Positions 1 through 9,939 of a stretch of DNA of 64,000 bases are shown piece after piece. The notes below the pieces were generated by a model. That model saw nothing but the letters and a program-made list of their open reading frames with translations, was not told where the DNA came from and made no database searches. Within the stretch, counting starts at the first letter, position 1; every line of letters begins with the position of its first letter. A program made the translations under genes and the position numbers. Source of the DNA: Acidimicrobiaceae bacterium (GTDB lineage: Bacteria > Actinomycetota > Acidimicrobiia > Acidimicrobiales > Ilumatobacteraceae); contig JACJWG010000011.1 in the NCBI GenBank assembly GCA_020637235.1, positions 100,753-164,752 of the forward strand, given 5' to 3'.

Positions 1-1
1 G

Positions 2-154
2 GCCGGCGGCGTGATCACCGTGCCCTTCACCGATCCGTCCGTCGTCGGGCGGGCGTTCGTCGTGGCGAGCGGCCAACGGATCTTCGTCGAACGATCGCTG
101 CCGCGTGGTGGCGAGCTCGCCGGTCGATCCGGCTCGTTCCCGCTCGCCGGCTGA
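2..154 (+). CDS. C-terminal end of an unidentified protein (partial)
   Basis: An open frame enters from the left edge and stops with TGA at 152-154, giving about 50 residues that end in SFPLAG. Composition (regular alternation of Val, Phe, Gly, Arg) looks like real coding sequence rather than a shadow frame, and its end fits neatly before the thioredoxin-like gene at 192. I do not recognise the family; too little is present to name a function. Confidence 0.5.
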   Translation, partial: AGGVITVPFTDPSVVGRAFVVASGQRIFVERSLPRGGELAGRSGSFPLAG

Positions 155-191
155 TCTGCAGCCGTCCCGGGGCGTCTGGCAGGCTGTCGGC

Positions 192-665
192 GTGGATCGC
201 CTCCTGCTCGCCCTCGCGATCGTCGCCGTCGCCGTGGTGGTCGCGCTCGTCGCCCGCCGCCGGCGAGTGGCCGACGCTCCGACCCAGACCACCCATCACG
301 TGCCCGATCAACTCGATCCCGCCGACTTCCGCCCGCTCGTCGACCCCGAGAGCGCGGAGGCGCCGTGGATGGTGGTGGTCTTCAGCTCCGCCACCTGCCA
401 CACCTGCGGCGAGATGGTGGCCAAGGCACGCCCGCTCGCCAGCCGCCAGGTCGCCGTGGTGGAGGTGGAGTACGGCGCGCAGACCGACCTGCACCGGCGC
501 TATCGCATCGATGCCGTGCCGACCACGGTCGTCACCGATCGTGCCGGCGTGGTGCGGGCGTCGTTCCTCGGACGGGTGAGTGCGACCGACCTGTGGGCCG
601 AGGTGGCCGAGGTGCGCGAGCCGGGCAGCCGACCGCCCCGCCAGTGCGACGGCGACGGCCACTGA
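192..665 (+). CDS. Membrane-anchored thioredoxin-fold protein
   Basis: About 157 residues from a GTG start. An N-terminal hydrophobic helix (residues 3-19, rich in Leu, Ala and Val) followed by Arg residues would anchor it in the membrane. The following domain has a thioredoxin-like active site CHTC (in SSATCHTCGEM) and the conserved cis-Pro region (DAVPTTVVTD). A longer frame opens at 105 but would overlap the preceding gene by about 50 bases; GTG 192 gives the membrane anchor directly after the start and no overlap. Likely a thiol-disulfide oxidoreductase or redox sensor; the substrate cannot be told from sequence. Confidence 0.75.
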   Translation: MDRLLLALAIVAVAVVVALVARRRRVADAPTQTTHHVPDQLDPADFRPLVDPESAEAPWMVVVFSSATCHTCGEMVAKARPLASRQVAVVEVEYGAQTDLHRRYRIDAVPTTVVTDRAGVVRASFLGRVSATDLWAEVAEVREPGSRPPRQCDGDGH

Positions 666-698
666 GAGCCAGTCCGGCGGTGGGCCGGGTGGGCGGCG

Positions 699-2681
<1,983 letters not shown>

Positions 2682-2687
2682 GGACGT

Positions 2688-2693
2688 ATGTTA
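2688..2693 (-). promoter_or_regulatory. Leaderless -10 element of ftsH
   Basis: TAACAT read on the minus strand, 6 bases before the ftsH ATG with no Shine-Dalgarno between. Fits the TANNNT rule seen at many starts in this window. Confidence 0.5.
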
Positions 2694-2781
2694 CGGGCAT
2701 CTGTGACGCGACGGCTCGTCGCGCCCCTGCTCGGCGGCCTCGCGACCATGTGGCATCCACCACTCATCCGGGGACCATCGG

Positions 2782-2787
2782 TACCGT
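2782..2787 (+). promoter_or_regulatory. Leaderless -10 element of the DUF3499 gene
   Basis: TACCGT, 7 bases before ATG 2795. Same spacing and TANNNT pattern as at other genes here. Confidence 0.5.
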
Positions 2788-2794
2788 GTCCTGG

Positions 2795-3040
2795 ATGTCC
2801 CGACAGTGCTCCCGCACCGGATGTGCCGCCGCAGCGGACGCGACGTTGACCTATGTGTACGGTCGTTCCCTGGTCTGGCTCGACGAGCTGACGGCCGAGC
2901 GCGACCCGCACGGCTACGACCTGTGCCGGCGGCACGCCGAGCGGTTGTCGGTGCCGAACGGTTGGCGTCTCGAGGACCGCCGCGAACGGCACCTCGTCGG
3001 TGCCAACGGCGCCGTCGGCGCACATCGACTCGCCGGCTGA
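2795..3040 (+). CDS. DUF3499 family small actinobacterial protein
   Basis: 81 residues beginning MSRQCSRTGC. The paired cysteines (CSRTGC), the block ATLTYVYG, and the later CRRHAERLSVPNGW match the actinobacterial DUF3499 family, a small likely zinc-binding protein of unknown function. The open frame extends further upstream, but ATG 2795 places the CSRTGC motif at the N-terminus, as in the family, and lies 7 bases after a TACCGT element. Divergent from ftsH. Function unknown. Confidence 0.85.
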   Translation: MSRQCSRTGCAAAADATLTYVYGRSLVWLDELTAERDPHGYDLCRRHAERLSVPNGWRLEDRRERHLVGANGAVGAHRLAG

Positions 3041-3103
3041 TCGCCGTCGTCCCCACGAGGCCGATCGCACCCGTCCCGACCGGCCGAGGGGCGACCCGGT
3101 CGA

Positions 3104-3109
3104 TACCCT
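3104..3109 (+). promoter_or_regulatory. Leaderless -10 element of the CPBP protease gene
   Basis: TACCCT 7 bases before ATG 3117; no ribosome binding site in between. Confidence 0.5.
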
Positions 3110-3116
3110 TTGCGCC

Positions 3117-3872
3117 ATGCCGTCGCCCGCCGCGCCCACGGGTCCCGCCGCGCCGGTCCCGCCGGTCCGCCTCGGCGCGGGGCAGAGCCGGATCACCGTC
3201 GGCATCGCCACCCTCACCTGGCTCGCGTGCTGGCTCGCCGGCAACCTCGTCGGCTCGGCGGTGCTCGCTGCCACCGGGAGCGCCGAGCGCGACGAGACGC
3301 CCATCTGGGCCACCCTGCTCGGCGCGCTCGGGCTGTGGATCCCGATCATGATCGGGCTGTACGTCGCGAGCGATCGATTCGGCGTGCGCGACGTCCGGCG
3401 GGAGTACGGCCTCCGGCTCCGTCCGATCGACCTGGTCGGCATCCCGATCGGCGTGCTCACCCAGTTGGTGCTGCTGCGCATCGTCTACTGGCCGCTGGCC
3501 GAGTGGTGGCCCGAGACGTTCTCGAGCCCGAAGGTGGAGGAGTCGGCGCGCACCCTGTACGAGAGCGCCGATGGCGCGTGGCTGGCGGTGCTCGTGCTGC
3601 TCGTGGTGGTGGGGGCACCGTTGGTGGAAGAGGTGCTGTACCGCGGGTTGCTGCAACAGGCGTTCCGGCGGCGGGTCGACGACTCGGTGGCGCTCGTCGT
3701 GGTCGCCGCCTGGTTCGCGCTCATCCACTTCCGACCCGTCGAGTACCCCGGCCTGTTCGTCATCGGGCTGGTGCTCGGCATCTGTGCGATCGTCACCGAC
3801 CGCATCGGGATGAGCATCGTGGCGCACTGCGCGTTCAACGCCACCGGGCTGATCTGGGTCGCGACCCGGTGA
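3117..3872 (+). CDS. CPBP family intramembrane metalloprotease (CAAX protease-like)
   Basis: 251 residues and strongly hydrophobic, with about six to eight membrane helices. The three family motifs are present in order: EEVLYRGLLQ (Glu-Glu and Arg), WFALIHF (His), and HCAFNATG (His and Asn). These residues form the active site of Rce1/CPBP (abortive-infection-like) intramembrane proteases. The substrate is unknown; bacterial members have been tied to protein maturation, bacteriocin immunity and signalling. The start was placed at ATG 3117 because of the upstream TACCCT and because the longer frame begins inside the DUF3499 gene. Confidence 0.88.
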   Translation: MPSPAAPTGPAAPVPPVRLGAGQSRITVGIATLTWLACWLAGNLVGSAVLAATGSAERDETPIWATLLGALGLWIPIMIGLYVASDRFGVRDVRREYGLRLRPIDLVGIPIGVLTQLVLLRIVYWPLAEWWPETFSSPKVEESARTLYESADGAWLAVLVLLVVVGAPLVEEVLYRGLLQQAFRRRVDDSVALVVVAAWFALIHFRPVEYPGLFVIGLVLGICAIVTDRIGMSIVAHCAFNATGLIWVATR

Positions 3873-3917
3873 CCCGGTGACGTGGCGCGACGGGCGCGTC
3901 CTGCGAGAATGCCCGAG

Positions 3918-6662
3918 ATGGTGGACGAACTGATCGAGCGCGCCCCGGACGAGATCACGCCCGACGGCGCGCCTGCGAGCAGCGCCGACGCCGCCGAGCG
4001 CCGCGGCCGCGGCGGCGGTGAGCCGCTCGCGACACGAGCGTGGCGCCGCGTGGTGCGTCGCCCCCGGGCATGGTTCGAGCGGCCGTTCACCCCCGACCGC
4101 GTCGTGCGGCTGGTGGTGACCGTGCTGTGCCTCGGTGGTGCCACCTTCGCCACGTTGCAGGCCGTGCACCCCGACCTCGTCTTCACCGACAACACGCCCA
4201 CGGGCGGCGACATGGGTGCGCACGTGATGGGTCCGGCGTTCCTGCGCGACCACCTGCTGCCCGACCTGCAACTGAGCGGCTGGAGCAACTACTGGTACGC
4301 CGGCTTCCCGATGTACCGCTTCTACATGGTGGTCCCGGCGCTCGCGATCGTGCTGTTGAACATCGTGTTGCCGTATGGCATCGCGTTCAAGGTGATCGTG
4401 GTGAGCGGCATCGTCACGCTGCCGCTGTGCGCGTGGTCGTTCGGTCGCCTCGCCCGGTTCCGCTACCCGCTGCCCGAACTGTTCGCGATCGCCGCAGTGC
4501 TGTTCTTGTTCGACGAGAGCTTCTCCATCTACGGCGGCAACGTGAAGAGCACGATGGCGGGCGAGTTCTCGTTCTCCATCGCCCTGTCGCTCGGTGTGCT
4601 GGGCCTCGGCCTGCTCGCGCACGGCCTCGAGACCGGGCGGTTCCGGTCGTGGGCGGCGATCGTCCTCGCACTCGCGTTCTTGTCGCACGGGATCGTGCTG
4701 ATCTTCGTCGCGCTCGGTGCGCTGTTGATGGTGCTCGTGTGGGCCACGGGCAAGCGGCTCGTGTACGGGGTGTCGGTCGGTGTCGCCGCCGTGCTGCTGT
4801 CGGCGTTCTGGGTGGTGCCGTTCCTGTTCAACCACGCCTACATGACCGACATGAAGTACGGCTACCGGCCATCGGGGGCCAGCGACTCGTTCTGGGACAT
4901 GTTCTTCCCGCTCACCACGTTCTTCGACGTCTTCATCACGAGCTTCGCCGTCATCGGCTTCGTCGCGAGCATCGCCCGCCGCCACCGCAACGGCGCGTGG
5001 ATGGGGATCACCGCGCTGGCGCTCGTCATCGGCGTGTACGTCACGCGCGACAGCCTGCCCGTGATCGGGTTGCTCTGGAACCCGCGCCTGCTGCCGTTCG
5101 TGTACCTCCTGCGGTACCTGCTCATGATGGTGGGCATCGTCGAGACCGCTCGGCTGGTCGTGCGTGGCGTGCAGGGCACCCGCGAGATCGACCACGACAC
5201 CTGGACCCGGGTGGGTACCGGCGTCGCCGCCGTCGTCGGCATCTCGGTGCTGTTCATCGAGCTGATGTTCTTCCGGGTCATGCCGGGCGCCGGCTTCACC
5301 ACGCACAACGGCGAGCAGGTGTATTCGTGGGGGCCGATCTCGCTCACCGCCACCAGCACCGACGCGCTGAGCGATTCGTGGTCGCGGTACAACTTCACGG
5401 GCTACGAGGACAAGCCCGCCTACGGCGAGTACAAGGGCCTCGTCGACACCATGGCAGGTCTGGGGGAGGATCCCGCGAACGGGTGCGGGCGGGCCCTGTG
5501 GGAGAACAACAGCGAGAACGGCAAGTACGGCACGACGATGGCGCTGATGCTGTTGCCGCACTGGACCGACGGCTGCATCGCCAGCATGGAGGGCTTGTTC
5601 TTCGAGGCGTCCGGCACCACTCCGTACCACTTCGTCACAGCGGCCGCGATGAGCGAGAGCAGCTCCAACCCCGTGCGCCAACTGCGCTACGACAACAACG
5701 ACGCGTCGAAGGGCGTGAAGTACCTGCAGGCACTCGGCGTGAAGTACGTGATGGTGTTCACCGAGGCTGCCAAGCGTGAGGCCGACGCCCAGCCCGAGTT
5801 GGCGCTGGTGCGGCGCAGTGGCCCGTGGAACGTGTACGCCGTGGCGGGCACCGACCTCGTCGTGCCGCTCGAGGTGCAGCCGGTGGTGGTGGCCGAACGC
5901 GAGGGCGATCCGCGTGAGCGCAACCTCGAGCTCGGCATGAGCTGGTTCCAGCACCAGGACGAGTGGGCCGCGCTCCCCGCGGACGACGGCCCGGCGGACT
6001 GGCAACGCATCGAGGTGGCGCCCGACCCGGCGCAGGTGCAGGAGGACCGCGTCGACGTGGTGACACCCACGTCGCCGATCGAGACGGTCGCGCTCGACCC
6101 CGTGGTGGTGAGCGACGTGCAGCTCGGTGAACAGGACCTGCGGTTCCGGGTCGACCGCGTCGGCGTGCCCGTGCTGGTGCGGATGAGCTACTTCCCGAAC
6201 TGGCAGGTCGACGGCGCCGAGGGCCCCTACCGGGTGGCGCCGAACCTGATGGTGGTGATCCCCACGTCGAACGACGTCCACCTCACCTTCGAACGGTCGG
6301 GTCTCGACGTGCTCGCCTACGTGCTCACCCTCGCGGGCGTGGTGCTGCTGGTCGTGTTCCGCCGCCTCGGCGATGCCGACGTCGACGCCGCGGACGCCGC
6401 CGGCGACGATGTCGCCGGCGACGATGGGAACGTCGGTGGCGGCCGTGTCGGGGACGACCGTTGGGCCGCCCGTCCTGGCGACGGACGGCAGACGAGCAAC
6501 CGCGAGCCGGTCGACCTGGTGCCGGACACCGCGCCGCGGTGGGCGACCACCGGTGATCCCCTCGTCGGTCGACGCGCATCGGCGGCGACCGATCCCACCA
6601 CACCGATGTCGCACGACGACCTCGACGATCTCGGCGATCTCGACCGAGACCCCGACCGGTGA
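3918..6662 (+). CDS. Large polytopic membrane protein, GT-C/YfhO-like (6-PTPS-related membrane family)
   Basis: About 914 residues. After a charged N-terminus come at least ten hydrophobic helices up to about residue 460, then a long extracytoplasmic domain (about 460-790), a last helix (about 800-820) and an acidic, glycine-rich tail. The first outer loop carries GGDMGAHVMG, where an Asp sits at the place used by GT-C glycosyltransferases. Next is YWYAGFPMYRFY, typical of the membrane family loosely called 6-pyruvoyl-tetrahydropterin synthase-related. Likely role: transfer of a lipid-linked sugar in the envelope (inference). An in-frame GTG at 3882 would lengthen it; I chose ATG 3918 because GAGAAT lies 7 bases upstream. 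The next gene is a phosphomannomutase, which would suit a sugar-related role. Confidence 0.72.
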   Translation: MVDELIERAPDEITPDGAPASSADAAERRGRGGGEPLATRAWRRVVRRPRAWFERPFTPDRVVRLVVTVLCLGGATFATLQAVHPDLVFTDNTPTGGDMGAHVMGPAFLRDHLLPDLQLSGWSNYWYAGFPMYRFYMVVPALAIVLLNIVLPYGIAFKVIVVSGIVTLPLCAWSFGRLARFRYPLPELFAIAAVLFLFDESFSIYGGNVKSTMAGEFSFSIALSLGVLGLGLLAHGLETGRFRSWAAIVLALAFLSHGIVLIFVALGALLMVLVWATGKRLVYGVSVGVAAVLLSAFWVVPFLFNHAYMTDMKYGYRPSGASDSFWDMFFPLTTFFDVFITSFAVIGFVASIARRHRNGAWMGITALALVIGVYVTRDSLPVIGLLWNPRLLPFVYLLRYLLMMVGIVETARLVVRGVQGTREIDHDTWTRVGTGVAAVVGISVLFIELMFFRVMPGAGFTTHNGEQVYSWGPISLTATSTDALSDSWSRYNFTGYEDKPAYGEYKGLVDTMAGLGEDPANGCGRALWENNSENGKYGTTMALMLLPHWTDGCIASMEGLFFEASGTTPYHFVTAAAMSESSSNPVRQLRYDNNDASKGVKYLQALGVKYVMVFTEAAKREADAQPELALVRRSGPWNVYAVAGTDLVVPLEVQPVVVAEREGDPRERNLELGMSWFQHQDEWAALPADDGPADWQRIEVAPDPAQVQEDRVDVVTPTSPIETVALDPVVVSDVQLGEQDLRFRVDRVGVPVLVRMSYFPNWQVDGAEGPYRVAPNLMVVIPTSNDVHLTFERSGLDVLAYVLTLAGVVLLVVFRRLGDADVDAADAAGDDVAGDDGNVGGGRVGDDRWAARPGDGRQTSNREPVDLVPDTAPRWATTGDPLVGRRASAATDPTTPMSHDDLDDLGDLDRDPDR

Positions 6663-6696
6663 GGTGGGGTCGGTCCGACCCGTCGAGCGACGCAGA

Positions 6697-6702
6697 TAGG
6701 TT
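6697..6702 (+). promoter_or_regulatory. Leaderless -10 element of the phosphomannomutase gene
   Basis: TAGGTT, 9 bases before ATG 6712; nearly the same string (TAGGTT then a CCCGC before ATG) precedes ftsE. Confidence 0.55.
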
Positions 6703-6711
6703 GTAGCCCGC

Positions 6712-8097
6712 ATGTCAGAACACCCGAACCCGTCCGCGCCCGGCACCGTCGACCTGACCTCCATCGTGAAGGCCTACGACGTGCGCGGCACGGTGCCCGA
6801 GCAGATGAACGGCGCCGTCGCCCACGCGCTCGGGGTGGCCTTCGCCCGCTTCGCCGGCGCGTCGACGGTGCTCGTCGGTCGCGACATGCGTCCCTCGGGC
6901 GAGGAGCTCGTCGACGAGTTCTCCCGCGGGGTGATGGAGCAGGGTGCCGACGTCGTCGACCTCGGTCTCGCCTCCACCGACCTCGTGTACTACGCCGCCG
7001 GCCGCCTCGACGCGCCGGGCGCGGTGTTCACCGCGTCGCACAACCCGGCCCAGTACAACGGCGTGAAGTTCTGCCTGTCGGGCGCCCGGCCCGTCGGTCA
7101 GGACACCGGTCTCGATCAGCTGCGCGAGGTGGCCCAGGACGTGCTCGACGGTCGGGGCCCGCTGGCCGCGGCCACGGTCGGTTCGCGCTCCACCCGCAAC
7201 CTGCTGTCGGCCTTCGCCGATCACGTCGTGTCGTTCGTCGACACTGCGGCACTGCGGCCGATGCGTGTCGTCGCCGACACCGCGAACGGCATGGGCGGGT
7301 TGGTGGTGCCGGCCGTCTTCGATCGCATCCCGCAGCTCACCCTCGAGGTGATGTACGGCGAGCTCGACGGCACGTTCCCCAACCACCCGGCCGACCCGCT
7401 GCAGCCCGCCAACCAGCGCGACCTGCAGGCGCGCGTCGTCGCCGGTGGGTTCGATCTCGGGCTCGCGTTCGACGGCGACGCCGATCGGGTGTTCGTGGTC
7501 GACGAGACGGGGCGAGGCCTCAGCGGCTCGACCACCACCGCGATGCTCGCCGCCAACATCCTGCGCCGACATCCCGGTGCCACGATCCTGCACAACCTCA
7601 TCTGCTCGCGCGCGGTGCCCGAGGTGATCCGCGAGCACGGTGGCGTGCCGGTGCGCACGAAGGTGGGCCACTCGTTCATCAAGCAGGTGATGGCCGACAC
7701 CGGGGCCGTGTTCGGTGGCGAGCACTCCGCGCACTACTACTTCCTCGACAACTACCGCGCCGACAGTGGGCTGATCGCGAGCATGTTCGTTCTCGACGAG
7801 CTCAGCCGGTCCGAGAGCGCCCTGTCGATCGTGCGCAAGCCCTACGAGCGGTACTCGTCGAGCGGCGAGATCAACACCCACGTCGACGATCCGCTCGCGG
7901 TGATCGAGCGGGTGGCCGACGCGTACGCACATGCGGCGCTCGACCGGCTCGACGGCCTCACCGTCGACGTCGGCCGCTGGTGGTTCAACCTGCGGCCGTC
8001 GAACACCGGAGCCGCTGCTGCGGCTCAACTCGAGGCACCTGATCGCAACGAGTGCGACCAGCGCGCAGTGGACGTCCTCGCGCTGATCACCGGCTGA
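6712..8097 (+). CDS. manB: Phosphomannomutase/phosphoglucomutase
   Basis: 461 residues of the alpha-D-phosphohexomutase family. The phosphoserine loop is TASHNPAQYNGVK (near residue 108), the magnesium loop is FDGDADRVF (about residue 254), the sugar-binding loop is GGEHSAHYYF, and the phosphate-binding RPSNTG is near the C-terminus. It interconverts mannose or glucose 6-phosphate and 1-phosphate, feeding GDP-mannose and envelope polysaccharide synthesis. The Trm112-like gene follows after 12 bases, an arrangement common in actinobacteria, so the two are probably co-transcribed. Confidence 0.95.
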   Translation: MSEHPNPSAPGTVDLTSIVKAYDVRGTVPEQMNGAVAHALGVAFARFAGASTVLVGRDMRPSGEELVDEFSRGVMEQGADVVDLGLASTDLVYYAAGRLDAPGAVFTASHNPAQYNGVKFCLSGARPVGQDTGLDQLREVAQDVLDGRGPLAAATVGSRSTRNLLSAFADHVVSFVDTAALRPMRVVADTANGMGGLVVPAVFDRIPQLTLEVMYGELDGTFPNHPADPLQPANQRDLQARVVAGGFDLGLAFDGDADRVFVVDETGRGLSGSTTTAMLAANILRRHPGATILHNLICSRAVPEVIREHGGVPVRTKVGHSFIKQVMADTGAVFGGEHSAHYYFLDNYRADSGLIASMFVLDELSRSESALSIVRKPYERYSSSGEINTHVDDPLAVIERVADAYAHAALDRLDGLTVDVGRWWFNLRPSNTGAAAAAQLEAPDRNECDQRAVDVLALITG

Positions 8098-8109
8098 AGG
8101 AGAACCACG

Positions 8110-8346
8110 ATGTCACTCGACCCCCGGCTGCTGGCCGTGCTGGCGTGCCCCGAGGACAAGGGCCCGCTGTACTACCTGGGCGACGACGAGGGCCTGTACA
8201 ACCCGCGGTTGCACCGTCGCTACCACGCGCGCGAGGGCATCCCCGTGATGTTGGTCGACGAGGCCGAGGCCGTGTCCGACGACGCACACGCCGAGATCGT
8301 CGCTCGGATCGAACGTGAGGGGCTCGCGCCGACCTTCGCGGCCTGA
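8110..8346 (+). CDS. Trm112-like / UPF0434 small protein
   Basis: 78 residues starting MSLDPRLLAVLACPEDKG. The fold signature (LLxxLACP, then GIPVMLVDEA near the middle) is that of Trm112/UPF0434 proteins, small zinc-ribbon-like partners of methyltransferases. The usual CPxCK is CPEDK here, so the second zinc cysteine is missing. A Shine-Dalgarno AAGGAGA precedes the ATG, and it follows manB closely, indicating an operon. Cellular role unknown in bacteria of this type. Confidence 0.85.
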   Translation: MSLDPRLLAVLACPEDKGPLYYLGDDEGLYNPRLHRRYHAREGIPVMLVDEAEAVSDDAHAEIVARIEREGLAPTFAA

Positions 8347-8351
8347 GCGAG

Positions 8352-8357
8352 TAGAGT
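8352..8357 (+). promoter_or_regulatory. Leaderless -10 element of the secreted repeat protein gene
   Basis: TAGAGT, 9 bases before ATG 8367. Confidence 0.5.
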
Positions 8358-8366
8358 GCCCACTCG

Positions 8367-9785
8367 ATGATGCAGCGCCACCACTTTGTGCGTTCGTCTC
8401 GCCGCTCGTTCCGCGCGTGGCTCGGCGCGATCGCCCTCGCCGCCGTGGTCGCCGCGCCCGTCGGTGGGGTGCTCGACGTGTCGCCCGCCCCGGTGCAGGC
8501 GGCCGACGGCCTCGGCGCCGGCGGGGAGTACCACCCGCTCGCACCGGCGCGCATCTACGACTCGCGATCGGTGTCGCCGGTCAACGAGGCCGCACCCGGC
8601 CCGAAGCCGGCGACCCCGGCGCAACCGACGTTCGACATCGGCCTCCTCGGTCTCGGCGGCATCCCGGCGAATCCCGACGACGTGCTCGCCGTGGTGGTCA
8701 ACATCACCGTCACCGAACCCACCGCCGGCGGCTGGCTGAACGCCTACGGCTCGGGCGCCGGCAGCAGCGGCCTGGCGTCGATCGTCAACTTCGCCGCCGG
8801 CCAGACCGTGCCGAACCTGGCGATCGTCCGTCCCGGCGCCAACGGCAAGCTGACGGTGAAGCTGTTCACCCAGAGCGCGTCGGCGACGGCACACGTGATC
8901 GTCGACGTGTTCGGCTGGTTCTCCACGTCCGGTTTCGTCGAGGCCTCGCCGACCGACGCCGGCGCCCGCCTCATCCCCATCGAGCCGGGCCGCATCCTCG
9001 ACACCCGCGACGGCGGCGGGCCGCTCGGCCAGGCCGGTCGGCGCACGATCACCATCCGCGGGGCCACCCTGAAGACCGGCCAACAGTTGCCCGCCGGTGC
9101 CGACGTCGTCGGCGTCGTGCTCAACGTCACCGGCATCAACACCGAGTCGTCGTCCACCGGCACGTTCCTGTCGGTGGTGCCGGAGTTGGCAGCCGGTGCT
9201 GCGCCGGGCACGTCGAACGTCAACCTCGCCCGCGGCCAGATCAAGCCCAACATGGTGATCGTGCCAGTGAACCCGGCTGACGGCAGCGTCACGATCTTCA
9301 ACCACGCCGGCGCGGCACACGTGGCCGTCGACGTCGCCGGCTACCTCACCACCACGGCGCCGGGTGAGCGCGCGGGGCGTGTGGTGCCGCTCACCGCGCC
9401 CTATCGCGTGTTCGACACCCGGGAGGCGCAGTGGGGAGCGGTCGCGCTGGGCCCGGGGCAGGCCGAGGACTGGAGCTTCGCCGACTTCGTCGCCTCGGTG
9501 AAGATCGACGGCGTGCACGTCGGTGCACAGAGCGCCGTGATCGGCAACCTCACCTCGGCCGAGTTGAAGCGCCAGTTCGCCGCGACGCCGGTGAGCAGCT
9601 ACCTCACCGTGTACCCGGCGGGTCAGGCCCGGCCGGAGTCGTCCAACCTCAACACCACCGAGGGGACGCCGGTGCCCAACCTCGCGATCATGAAGTACGG
9701 CGCCGACGCCACGGTACGTGTGTTCAACCTCAACGGGTTCACGCACTACCTGTACGACGCGAGCGCCGTCGTGCTCGCCGACTGA
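8367..9785 (+). CDS. Secreted protein with three actinobacterial surface repeats
   Basis: 472 residues. A basic start and hydrophobic core (about residues 16-35) ending near VQA form a signal peptide. The mature part holds three repeats of about 140 residues, each opening with a phrase like RIYDSR, RILDTR or RVFDTR. Each continues through NITVTEP/NVTGIN, a Val-Asn-rich strand ending PNLAIV or PNMVIV, and closes with a DVFGWF or DVAGYL strand. This all-beta repeat is widespread in secreted actinobacterial proteins, often attached to hydrolases; here it stands alone. Probably a cell-surface or extracellular binding protein; ligand unknown. Confidence 0.75.
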   Translation: MMQRHHFVRSSRRSFRAWLGAIALAAVVAAPVGGVLDVSPAPVQAADGLGAGGEYHPLAPARIYDSRSVSPVNEAAPGPKPATPAQPTFDIGLLGLGGIPANPDDVLAVVVNITVTEPTAGGWLNAYGSGAGSSGLASIVNFAAGQTVPNLAIVRPGANGKLTVKLFTQSASATAHVIVDVFGWFSTSGFVEASPTDAGARLIPIEPGRILDTRDGGGPLGQAGRRTITIRGATLKTGQQLPAGADVVGVVLNVTGINTESSSTGTFLSVVPELAAGAAPGTSNVNLARGQIKPNMVIVPVNPADGSVTIFNHAGAAHVAVDVAGYLTTTAPGERAGRVVPLTAPYRVFDTREAQWGAVALGPGQAEDWSFADFVASVKIDGVHVGAQSAVIGNLTSAELKRQFAATPVSSYLTVYPAGQARPESSNLNTTEGTPVPNLAIMKYGADATVRVFNLNGFTHYLYDASAVVLAD

Positions 9786-9797
9786 TCGCCGAGCCAT

Positions 9798-9851
9798 CGA
9801 GCTCGTACCGAGCTCGTATCGAGCCCGTGTCGAGCTGGATCGAGCCCGTGT
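9798..9851 (+). repeat. Phased 11-bp direct repeats
   Basis: Five near-copies of CGAGCTCGTAC/CGAGCCCGTGT lie head to tail, four of 11 bases and one of 10. They sit in the 154-base gap before the LamG/FG-GAP gene. One unit per helical turn puts every copy on the same face of the DNA. No stop-free reading of it resembles a protein. Confidence 0.6.
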
Positions 9852-9939
9852 CGAGGCGGCAGGCGCCGCGTTCCGTTCACGAGACGTTCGTCGGAGGTTG
9901 GCTTGTCGAGCGGTGCCGTGGTCCTCATGATCGACGGCG

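Noticed and set aside
2691..6764. A 1357-residue open frame on the minus strand
   Set aside because: It lies antisense to the membrane protein and CPBP genes, is packed with His, Arg, Asp and Gly, and has no recognisable domain. It is a shadow caused by GC-rich third codon positions.
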